Both the position numbers and the translations under genes were made by a program. The notes beneath the pieces are model-generated. The model made no database searches. It worked only from the letters and a program-made list of their open reading frames with translations, and had not been told where the DNA came from. From Clavibacter michiganensis (GTDB lineage Bacteria > Actinomycetota > Actinomycetes > Actinomycetales > Microbacteriaceae), in contig NZ_JAFBBJ010000001.1 of the NCBI RefSeq assembly GCF_016907085.1, forward strand, positions 3,100,001 to 3,164,000: a DNA stretch of 64,000 nucleotides, written 5' to 3'. Shown one piece after another: positions 57,390 to 64,000 of this stretch (positions within the stretch are counted from its first letter, which is position 1; the number at the start of each line of letters is the position of its first letter).

Positions 57390-58903
57390 GCCGCATCACC
57401 ACGTCCCTCGACCACTACGAGGTCTGGTTCCTCACGGGCAGCCAGAACCTCTACGGCGAGGAGACGCTCCAGCAGGTCGCCGAGCAGTCGCAGGAGATCG
57501 CCCGGCAGCTCGAGGAGGCGTCGGACATCCCCGTCCGCGTCGTGTGGAAGCCCGTCCTCAAGGACTCCGACAGCATCCGCCGCATGGCCCTCGAGGCCAA
57601 CGCGAGCGACCGCACCATCGGCCTCATCGCGTGGATGCACACGTTCAGCCCCGCGAAGATGTGGATCCAGGGCCTCGACGCCCTGCAGAAGCCGTTCCTG
57701 CACCTGCACACTCAGGCCAACGTCGCGCTGCCCTGGAGCAGCATCGACATGGACTTCATGAACCTGAACCAGGCCGCGCACGGCGACCGCGAGTTCGGCT
57801 ACATCCAGTCGCGCCTCGGCGTCGTCCGCAAGACGGTCGTCGGCCACGTGAGCACCGAGTCCGTGCGCGCCAGCATCGGCACGTGGATGCGAGCCGCCGC
57901 CGGCTGGGCCGCGGTCCACGAGCTCAAGGTCGCCCGCTTCGGCGACAACATGCGCAACGTCGCGGTCACCGAGGGCGACAAGACGGAGGCCGAGCTCAAG
58001 TTCGGCGTCAGCGTCAACACCTGGGGCGTCAACGACCTCGTCGAGCGCGTGGACGCGGCGACCGCCGCCGAGATCGACGCGCTGGTCGACGAGTACGAGC
58101 GTCTCTATGACATCCAGCCCGAGCTGCACCGCGGCGGGGAGCGCCACGAGTCGCTCCGCTACGGCGCGGCCATCGAGGTCGGGCTCCGGTCGTTCCTCGA
58201 GGAGGGCGGCTTCGGCGCGTTCACCACGAGCTTCGAGGACCTCGGCGGCCTCCGTCAGCTCCCCGGCCTGGCCGTCCAGCGGCTCATGGCCGAGGGTTAC
58301 GGCTTCGGCGCCGAGGGCGACTGGAAGACGGCCGTGCTGATCCGCGCGGCGAAGGTCATGGGCGCGGGTCTCCCCGGGGGCGCGAGCCTCATGGAGGACT
58401 ACACGTACCACCTCGTCCCCGGCGAGGAGAAGATCCTGGGCGCGCACATGCTCGAGATCTGCCCCACCCTCACGACCGGTCGGCCGAGCCTCGAGATCCA
58501 CCCGCTCGGCATCGGCGGACGCGAGGACCCGGTGCGCCTCGTCTTCGACACCGACCCCGGCCCCGCGGTCGTCGTCGCCATGTCCGACATGCGCGACCGG
58601 TTCCGCATCGTCGCGAACGTCGTGGAGGTCGTCCCGCTCGACGAGCCGCTCCCGAACCTGCCCGTCGCCCGCGCCGTGTGGAAGCCCGCACCGGATCTCG
58701 CGACGAGCGCCGCGGCCTGGCTCACCGCCGGGGCCGCCCACCACACGGTCATGAGCACGCAGGTCGGCGTCGAGGTCTTCGAGGACTTCGCCGAGATCGC
58801 GCGCACCGAGCTCCTCGTCATCGACGAGGACACGACCCTCAAGGGTTTCACCAAGGAAGTCCGCTGGAACCAGGCGTACCACCGCCTGGCCCAGGGCCTG
58901 TAA
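57386..58903 (+). CDS. araA: L-arabinose isomerase
   Basis: A 505-residue enzyme converting L-arabinose to L-ribulose. [20 protein letters not shown] is the highly conserved start; [39 protein letters not shown] and [20 protein letters not shown] carry further signatures, with catalytic Glu in the last. It is third in araBDA. The binding-protein gene follows after 76 bp without a clear promoter, suggesting one transcript. Confidence 0.96.
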   Translation: MSRITTSLDHYEVWFLTGSQNLYGEETLQQVAEQSQEIARQLEEASDIPVRVVWKPVLKDSDSIRRMALEANASDRTIGLIAWMHTFSPAKMWIQGLDALQKPFLHLHTQANVALPWSSIDMDFMNLNQAAHGDREFGYIQSRLGVVRKTVVGHVSTESVRASIGTWMRAAAGWAAVHELKVARFGDNMRNVAVTEGDKTEAELKFGVSVNTWGVNDLVERVDAATAAEIDALVDEYERLYDIQPELHRGGERHESLRYGAAIEVGLRSFLEEGGFGAFTTSFEDLGGLRQLPGLAVQRLMAEGYGFGAEGDWKTAVLIRAAKVMGAGLPGGASLMEDYTYHLVPGEEKILGAHMLEICPTLTTGRPSLEIHPLGIGGREDPVRLVFDTDPGPAVVVAMSDMRDRFRIVANVVEVVPLDEPLPNLPVARAVWKPAPDLATSAAAWLTAGAAHHTVMSTQVGVEVFEDFAEIARTELLVIDEDTTLKGFTKEVRWNQAYHRLAQGL

Positions 58904-58979
58904 CACCCACACCAGGGGTGCTGGTCCGGCGCAGAAGCCGGGCGAGCGCCTCACAGCAGCAGTACGAAAGGACACGACC

Positions 58980-60110
58980 GTGAAGATGAAGAAGGTCCTC
59001 GTCGGCATCGCCGCCACGAGCATCGCCGTCTCGCTCGCCGCCTGCTCCAGCGGCGGCGGCGGAGGCCGCGGCGGCAGCGCCGGCGGCACCGAGGACAACA
59101 AGGGCGCCCTCGTCGGCGTCGCCATGCCCACCAAGACGAGCGAGCGCTGGGTCGACGACGGCAACAACGTCAACGACCAGCTCACCAAGCTCGGCTACAA
59201 GGTCGACCTGCAGTACGCCAACGACAAGGTGCAGGACCAGATCTCGCAGATCGAGACCATGCTCAACAAGGGCGCCAAGGCCCTCATCGTCGCGTCGATC
59301 GACGGCACCGCGCTGACCCAGGTCCTCAAGACCGCGGCCGACGACGGCGTCAAGGTCATCGCGTACGACCGCCTGATCAACGGCACCGAGGACGTCGACT
59401 ACTACACGACGTTCGACAACCAGCAGGTCGGCGTGCTCCAGGGCAACTCGCTCCTGCAGGGCCTCGGTCTCGTGGACGCCGACGGCAAGGCCACCGGCAG
59501 CACCGAGAAGAAGACCATCGAGGTCTTCGCCGGCAGCCCGGACGACAACAACGCGCAGTTCTTCTACGACGGCGCGATGAGCGTCCTCAAGCCGTTCCTC
59601 GACTCTGGCCAGGTCACGATCGGCTCCGGCCAGTCGGACTTCAGCCAGGTCGCGATCCAGCAGTGGAAGCAGGAGGGCGCCCAGGCCCGCATGGAGAACC
59701 TGCTCTCGGGCTCGTACCCCGGCGGCGCCAAGCCGGACGGCGTCCTCTCGCCGTACGACGGCCTGTCGCGCGGCATCATCCAGGCCCTGACCTCGGCCGG
59801 CGTCGCCAGCAACGCGATGCCGATCATCACCGGCCAGGACGGCGAGAAGGCGTCCGACAAGCTCATCCTCGACGGCGTCCAGTACTCGACGATCTTCAAG
59901 GACACGCGCCTGCTCGGCAAGGAGGCCGTCACGATGGTCGACGACCTGCTCACCGGCGGCACGCCCGACGCGCCCGACTCCTACAACAACAAGGTGAAGG
60001 ACGTCCCGACCAAGCAGTTCGCCCCCGTGACCGTGACGAAGGACAACCTCGTCGAGGTCATCGTGGACAGCGGCTACTACACGCAGGACGAGATCGACAA
60101 GGGCGAGTAG
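58980..60110 (+). CDS. ChvE-type sugar ABC transporter binding lipoprotein
   Basis: A 376-residue binding protein with lipobox LAAC and a Gly-rich linker. [40 protein letters not shown] and [20 protein letters not shown] match the ChvE/MmsB periplasmic-binding family, known for arabinose, xylose and glucose. Position behind araBDA points to arabinose or related pentoses. GTG 58980 or ATG 58986 may start it. Two perfect hairpins follow before the ATPase gene. Confidence 0.9.
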   Translation: MKMKKVLVGIAATSIAVSLAACSSGGGGGRGGSAGGTEDNKGALVGVAMPTKTSERWVDDGNNVNDQLTKLGYKVDLQYANDKVQDQISQIETMLNKGAKALIVASIDGTALTQVLKTAADDGVKVIAYDRLINGTEDVDYYTTFDNQQVGVLQGNSLLQGLGLVDADGKATGSTEKKTIEVFAGSPDDNNAQFFYDGAMSVLKPFLDSGQVTIGSGQSDFSQVAIQQWKQEGAQARMENLLSGSYPGGAKPDGVLSPYDGLSRGIIQALTSAGVASNAMPIITGQDGEKASDKLILDGVQYSTIFKDTRLLGKEAVTMVDDLLTGGTPDAPDSYNNKVKDVPTKQFAPVTVTKDNLVEVIVDSGYYTQDEIDKGE

Positions 60111-60141
60111 CACCCACCCGCACCGCCCCGGCGGCGCACCC

Positions 60142-60207
60142 GGCCGGTCGACGCTCGCGTCGACCGGCCTCCACCGGGTCGGGCCGGCCGCGCACCGCGG
60201 CCGGCCC
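60142..60207 (+). terminator. Two consecutive perfect hairpins after the binding-protein gene
   Basis: GGCCGGTCGACG pairs with CGTCGACCGGCC (60142-60169), and GGGCCGGCCGCG with CGCGGCCGGCCC (60181-60207), each 12 bp. No U-run follows and the transporter genes continue, so they probably stabilise or limit the message. Confidence 0.7.
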
Positions 60208-60288
60208 GCCCCCGGGCGGCGGTCACCCGCCGCACGCAGCACCACCGCCGGGTACCCGGCACCACCATCCACACAAGTGAGGCAGGCC

Positions 60289-61818
60289 ATGGCCAACCAC
60301 ATTCTCGAGATGCGCGGCATCACCAAGACGTTCCCCGGCGTCAAGGCGCTGCAGGACGTCACTCTCGAGGTCACGCGCGGCACGTGCCACGCGATCTGCG
60401 GCGAGAACGGCGCGGGCAAGTCGACCCTGATGAAGGTCCTCTCGGGCGTCTACCCGGCCGGTTCGTACGACGGCGACATCGTGCTCGAGAACGAGGTCGT
60501 CAAGTTCTCCAGCATCCGCGACAGCGAGAAGTCGGGCGTGGTGATCATCCACCAGGAGCTCGCGCTGAGCCCCTTCCTCTCCATCGCGGAGAACATCTTC
60601 CTCGGCAACGAGATCTCCAAGGGCGGCTTCATCGACTGGAACGCCACCAACGTCGAGGCCGCGAAGCTCCTCGCCCGCGTCGGGCTGAGCGACAACCCGG
60701 CCACCAAGATCGCCGACATCGGCGTGGGCAAGCAGCAGCTCGTGGAGATCGCGAAGGCCCTGTCCAAGGAGGTGAAGCTCCTCATCCTCGACGAGCCCAC
60801 CGCCGCGCTGAACGACGAGGACTCCGCCCACCTGCTCGACCTGATCAAGCACCTCAAGGGCCAGGGCATCACGAGCATCATCATCAGCCACAAGCTGAAC
60901 GAGATCAAGGCGATCGCCGACGCGGTGACGATCATCCGCGACGGCAAGACGATCGAGACCCTCGACCTCGAGCGCGACTCCATCAGCGAGGAGCGCATCA
61001 TCAAGGGCATGGTCGGCCGCGACCTGCAGAGCCGCTATCCCGACCGCACGCCGGACATCGGCGAGGAGATCCTCCGCATCGAGGACTGGACGGTCCACCA
61101 CCCGCAGGAGCACTCCCGCGTCATCGTCGACCACGCCAACCTCAACGTCCGCGCGGGCGAGGTCGTCGGCATCGCCGGCCTCATGGGCGCGGGTCGCACC
61201 GAGCTCGCGATGAGCGTCTTCGGCCGCTCCTACGGCGCGAACATCTCCGGCAAGCTCTACAAGCGCGGCAAGGAGATCCAGGCCAAGACGGTCGGCGACG
61301 CCATCAAGCACGGCATCGCCTACGCCACCGAGGACCGCAAGCACTACGGCCTCAACCTCATCGACGACATCAAGCGCAACGTCTCCGGCGCCGCGCTGGA
61401 CAAGCTGGCCAAGGCCGGCTGGGTCGACGCGAACCAGGAGTACGTGGTGGCCGACGGCTACCGGAAGTCGATGAACATCAAGGCCCCGAGCGTGGGCGCC
61501 ATCACCGGGAAGCTCTCCGGCGGCAACCAGCAGAAGGTCGTCCTCTCCAAGTGGATGTTCTCCGACCCGGACGTGCTCATCCTCGACGAGCCCACCCGCG
61601 GCATCGACGTCGGCGCCAAGTACGAGATCTACACGATCATCAACGCGCTCGCCGCGCAGGGGAAGGCCGTCATCGTCATCTCCAGCGAGCTGCCCGAGCT
61701 GCTCGGCATCTGCGACCGGATCTACGCCCTCTCCGCCGGGCGGATCACGGGACAGCTGCCGATCGCCGAGGCGACCCCCGAGAGCCTCATGTCCTACATG
61801 ACCAAGGAAAAGGAATAG
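60289..61818 (+). CDS. Sugar ABC transporter ATPase, two fused domains (GguA/MglA-like)
   Basis: A 509-residue duplicated ATPase. The first half has [37 protein letters not shown] and DEPTAALND. The second has [16 protein letters not shown] in place of a full Walker A, then [20 protein letters not shown] and [11 protein letters not shown] degenerate second site is usual in the MglA/RbsA family. ATG 60289 follows GAGGCAGG; GTG 60277 is an alternative. The permease gene starts five bases after the stop. Confidence 0.92.
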   Translation: MANHILEMRGITKTFPGVKALQDVTLEVTRGTCHAICGENGAGKSTLMKVLSGVYPAGSYDGDIVLENEVVKFSSIRDSEKSGVVIIHQELALSPFLSIAENIFLGNEISKGGFIDWNATNVEAAKLLARVGLSDNPATKIADIGVGKQQLVEIAKALSKEVKLLILDEPTAALNDEDSAHLLDLIKHLKGQGITSIIISHKLNEIKAIADAVTIIRDGKTIETLDLERDSISEERIIKGMVGRDLQSRYPDRTPDIGEEILRIEDWTVHHPQEHSRVIVDHANLNVRAGEVVGIAGLMGAGRTELAMSVFGRSYGANISGKLYKRGKEIQAKTVGDAIKHGIAYATEDRKHYGLNLIDDIKRNVSGAALDKLAKAGWVDANQEYVVADGYRKSMNIKAPSVGAITGKLSGGNQQKVVLSKWMFSDPDVLILDEPTRGIDVGAKYEIYTIINALAAQGKAVIVISSELPELLGICDRIYALSAGRITGQLPIAEATPESLMSYMTKEKE

Positions 61819-61823
61819 CAAGC

Positions 61824-63011
61824 ATGTCCAGTCTCAGCAGTGTGGCGGGTTTCCTCGTCAGTCGCCTCAGGCAGATCGGCATCTTCATCGCGCTGATCGC
61901 GATCGTGGTGCTGTTCCAGATCCTCACCGACGGGACGCTCCTCGAGCCCCGCAACGTCACGAGCATCGTCGTCCAGAACGCCTACATCCTGATCCTCGCG
62001 ATCGGCATGGTGATGATCATCATCGCCGGCCACATCGACCTGTCGGTCGGTTCCGTGGTGGCCCTCATCGGTGCCGTCTCCGGCGTGTTCGCGGTGAGCT
62101 GGGGATGGCCCTGGTACATCTCCATCATCGCGAGCCTCGTGATCGGCGGCCTCATCGGCGCCTGGCAGGGCTTCTGGGTGGCGTACGTCGGCATCCCCGC
62201 GTTCATCGTGACCCTCGCCGGCATGCTCACGTTCCGCGGCCTCGCGCAGATCGTCCTGCAGAACCGCCCCATCACGCCGTTCCCGGACGAGTACGTCTCC
62301 GTCGGCGCGGGCTTCCTGCCCGACCCCTCGGGCGGCACCTCCTACCTCGAGTGGGTCACCGTCACGCTGGGCGTGCTGGCCGCGGTCTTCCTCGTCGCGC
62401 AGCAGCTCCGCGAGCGTCGCGCCCGCGTCAAGCTCAACCTCGAGGACGAGCCCTTCGCCTGGTTCATCACCAAGCTCGCCACAATCGCGATCCTCGTGCT
62501 CGGCATCACGTACCTGCTCGCCAGCTACCAGGGCACGCCGATCGTGCTGCTGATCCTCGCGGTCCTCGTCCTCGTCTACACGGCGGTGATGAACCGCAGC
62601 ATCTTCGGTCGTCACATCTACGCCCGAGGCGGCAACCTCAACGCGGCGCAGCTGTCCGGCATCAACACGAAGCGCGTCGACTTCCTGCTCTTCGTGAACA
62701 TGGGCTTCCTGGCCGCGCTCGCGGGCATCGCCTTCACGGCCCGCAGCAACTCGGCGCTCCCCTCGGCAGGCAACGGCTTCGAGCTCGACGCCATCGCCGC
62801 GGTGTTCATCGGCGGCGCGGCCGTCACCGGCGGCATCGGCACCGTGACCGGCGCCATGATCGGTGGTCTGATCATGGGCGTGCTCAACAACGGCATGTCG
62901 CTGCTCGGCCTCGGCACGGAGTACCAGCAGCTCATCAAGGGCCTCGTGCTCCTGCTGGCCGTCGCGTTCGACGTCTTCAACAAGAGCCGCGGATCCAAGT
63001 CCGCGACCTGA
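61824..63011 (+). CDS. Sugar ABC transporter permease (GguB-like)
   Basis: A 395-residue permease with about ten helices. MVMIIIAGHIDLSVGSVVAL and VGIPAFIVTLAGMLTFRGLA are conserved RbsC/XylH-type segments, and GRHIYARGGNLNAAQLSGIN is the cytoplasmic loop contacting the ATPase. It completes the ChvE-GguAB-like importer and is the last gene before the 63035-63070 terminator. Confidence 0.92.
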   Translation: MSSLSSVAGFLVSRLRQIGIFIALIAIVVLFQILTDGTLLEPRNVTSIVVQNAYILILAIGMVMIIIAGHIDLSVGSVVALIGAVSGVFAVSWGWPWYISIIASLVIGGLIGAWQGFWVAYVGIPAFIVTLAGMLTFRGLAQIVLQNRPITPFPDEYVSVGAGFLPDPSGGTSYLEWVTVTLGVLAAVFLVAQQLRERRARVKLNLEDEPFAWFITKLATIAILVLGITYLLASYQGTPIVLLILAVLVLVYTAVMNRSIFGRHIYARGGNLNAAQLSGINTKRVDFLLFVNMGFLAALAGIAFTARSNSALPSAGNGFELDAIAAVFIGGAAVTGGIGTVTGAMIGGLIMGVLNNGMSLLGLGTEYQQLIKGLVLLLAVAFDVFNKSRGSKSAT

Positions 63012-63034
63012 TCCACCCGCGCTGATTCGCAGAC

Positions 63035-63070
63035 GAAGGGCCCGGCATCCGAGTGGATGCCGGGCCCTTC
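63035..63070 (+). terminator. Terminator of the arabinose/transport operon
   Basis: GAAGGGCCCGGCATCC (63035-63050) pairs perfectly with 63055-63070 around GAGT, followed by TGTCGT. A 16-bp stem without mismatch, 23 bases after the permease stop. Confidence 0.85.
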
Positions 63071-63256
63071 TGTCGTGCGGGGTGCTAGCTCGTGCAGGTG
63101 CTTTGCTCCCTGCGGAAATATGAGCATACACAAACCACCTGTCGGGCGGGCGCGGACTGTAGCTCAAAAAAGGCATGCGCTTCGCCACAAAGTAGCAGCA
63201 GCGACGCCCCCGCAATGGGGGTCTTCTTGTTTGAGATGAGGCGTTATCCTCCCCTT
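63071..63256. other. Start of a low-GC region, with a small terminator and promoter
   Basis: No gene is visible. Composition falls from about 63100 on. GCCCCC/GGGGGT around GCAAT (63206-63222) followed by CTTCTTGTTT looks like an intrinsic terminator. TATCCT at 63245-63250 with TCTTCT 17 bases before it is a possible promoter ending six bases before the next ATG, which would make that transcript leaderless. Confidence 0.5.
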
Positions 63257-64000
63257 ATGGCGGTAGAGACATATTTGGTTTGGTGTCGAGTTGCGGGCCC
63301 CTCGCTCCCACGAGAACTTATAAAAATTGGCGACGTGCTGATTGGCCCAGTCGAAAAAGGTGAAACGCCACCGGTCGTGGGTACTGGGTCTATAGAGTCA
63401 ACAATGTACTCTCACTTTAATCAACCCGAATCTTATCCCATAGTTTCCGGGCAGTGTTGGATGCGTGTACCAGTAGAAGCCGAATCGGTGTACGAAGCGC
63501 AAAAGCTCGTCGCCATGACATGGGCGCCTCGCGTGGCTGCTGCTTTGACCCTGGCGCACAGAGGTATTGCATACCGTATACAGGTTGTGGGAACTACTCG
63601 ACCTGAGGTTGGCGGCGAATCATCTGGCCCGACGCATGCAACGCAATTCTGGGTTGATGTACCCATGGATCTACCGACCATGCAACGAGTGGCGCTGTAC
63701 CTAGAAAATGCGGTGGAGTCCGATGCTCTAGATACTGCTACGCAACTCCTCATGCGTGGCCAATACCTCAAAGACTCGGGAGATAGTCCGACTTTTAAGT
63801 CGGGCGCAGTGCTCGCGCACTTCCAGTGCATAGAGCGCATATCCACGTTCTTTCCCGGAGTCGAGGCGCCTGACGGCGACGATCGGCGCGTAGCGATTGT
63901 TAATAAGTTGCGGGATGATCTGCAAACGAAAACAAAGCTGCATAAGCAGATGGAGTCGATTCGAACTGCGAGAAACGCGCTCGAGCGTCTGGATAATAGA
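63257..64000 (+). CDS. Unrecognised protein on low-GC DNA, cut by the right edge
   Basis: From ATG 63257 the frame is open for 248 codons to the last base. The N-terminus MAVETYLVWCRVAGPSLPRE is followed by mixed alpha/beta sequence; the end (SGAVLAHFQCIERISTFFPG, then KLRDDLQTKTKLHKQMESIR) looks helical and charged, as in HEPN-like or coiled regions of defence and phage proteins, but I cannot assign a family. No ribosome binding site precedes the ATG. Codons such as ATA, TTA-rich and AGA, unlike all neighbours except the tRNA-Phe islet, point to recent transfer. Confidence 0.7.
   Translation, partial: MAVETYLVWCRVAGPSLPRELIKIGDVLIGPVEKGETPPVVGTGSIESTMYSHFNQPESYPIVSGQCWMRVPVEAESVYEAQKLVAMTWAPRVAAALTLAHRGIAYRIQVVGTTRPEVGGESSGPTHATQFWVDVPMDLPTMQRVALYLENAVESDALDTATQLLMRGQYLKDSGDSPTFKSGAVLAHFQCIERISTFFPGVEAPDGDDRRVAIVNKLRDDLQTKTKLHKQMESIRTARNALERLDNR

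Noticed and set aside
63150..63240. Possible tRNA or tRNA fragment (GTAGCTCA-like bases) as attachment site at the right-hand low-GC border
   Set aside because: No acceptor or anticodon stem can be formed around it; only a short terminator-like hairpin is present.

Overview
The window looks like chromosome of a very GC-rich actinobacterium of the Microbacteriaceae, most likely Clavibacter or a close relative. The grounds are composition, heavy GTG-start use, ATGA/GTGA gene overlaps, and the gene set: the fol-panC-lysS-clpC block, a GH10 xylanase and arabinose catabolism that fit a plant-associated lifestyle. The assignment is inference from content, not from a database.

Layout. 1-4946: surface-polysaccharide genes (tandem-domain GT2 enzyme cut by the left edge, a second glycosyltransferase, a flippase). 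4943-12371: accessory metabolism (GH10 xylanase, NAD-dependent reductase, TspO-type membrane protein divergent from a MarR regulator and DUF2071 gene, GH15 glucan/trehalose hydrolase, macro-domain protein). 12426-14729: a low-GC islet bounded by a 47-bp direct repeat of the tRNA-Phe 3' half. It holds a three-gene toxin-antitoxin-chaperone module (HigB-like, HigA-like, SecB-like) and a diverged duplicate of the macro gene's 3' end. 14654-14972: tRNA-Phe, tRNA-Asp and tRNA-Glu, read leftwards. 15384-18084: two paralogous secreted cell-wall hydrolases with the same coiled-coil N-terminus but different catalytic domains. 18182-34738: housekeeping block (ppa; tilS-hpt-ftsH-folE-folP-membrane protein-folBK-DUF3180; two PH-domain proteins; DUF2520 protein-panC; lysS; two tiny membrane proteins; clpC behind a ClgR-like box). 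34901-38037: epimerase plus aldo/keto reductase, then rplJ-rplL behind an L10-type leader. 38116-42707: regulators and an efflux pump. 42760-46478: LacI-controlled alpha-glucoside-type ABC importer without its own ATPase. 46593-53610: multidrug-type ABC exporter, DUF3105-DUF305 pair, cbs-metB transsulfuration, RNase HI with an added C-terminal domain. 53709-63011: LacI-family regulator with araB-araD-araA and a ChvE/GguAB-type sugar ABC transporter. 63071-64000: a second low-GC region with one unrecognised gene running off the right edge.

How it fits together. Folate genes follow ftsH with overlapping or near-abutting ORFs, so pterin synthesis is probably co-transcribed with hpt/ftsH. Arabinose uptake and catabolism form one regulon: matching ATGTGA/TCACAT sites lie upstream of both the regulator and araB. 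Xylanase, arabinose genes and two sugar importers suggest use of plant cell-wall sugars.

Two signals stand out. One is the tRNA-bounded HigBA-SecB-like module. The other is a strong excess of the palindrome GGATCC: I counted 35 copies in bases 1-12473 against about 4 expected from composition, and none in either low-GC segment. All readings, counts and motif calls were made by eye.
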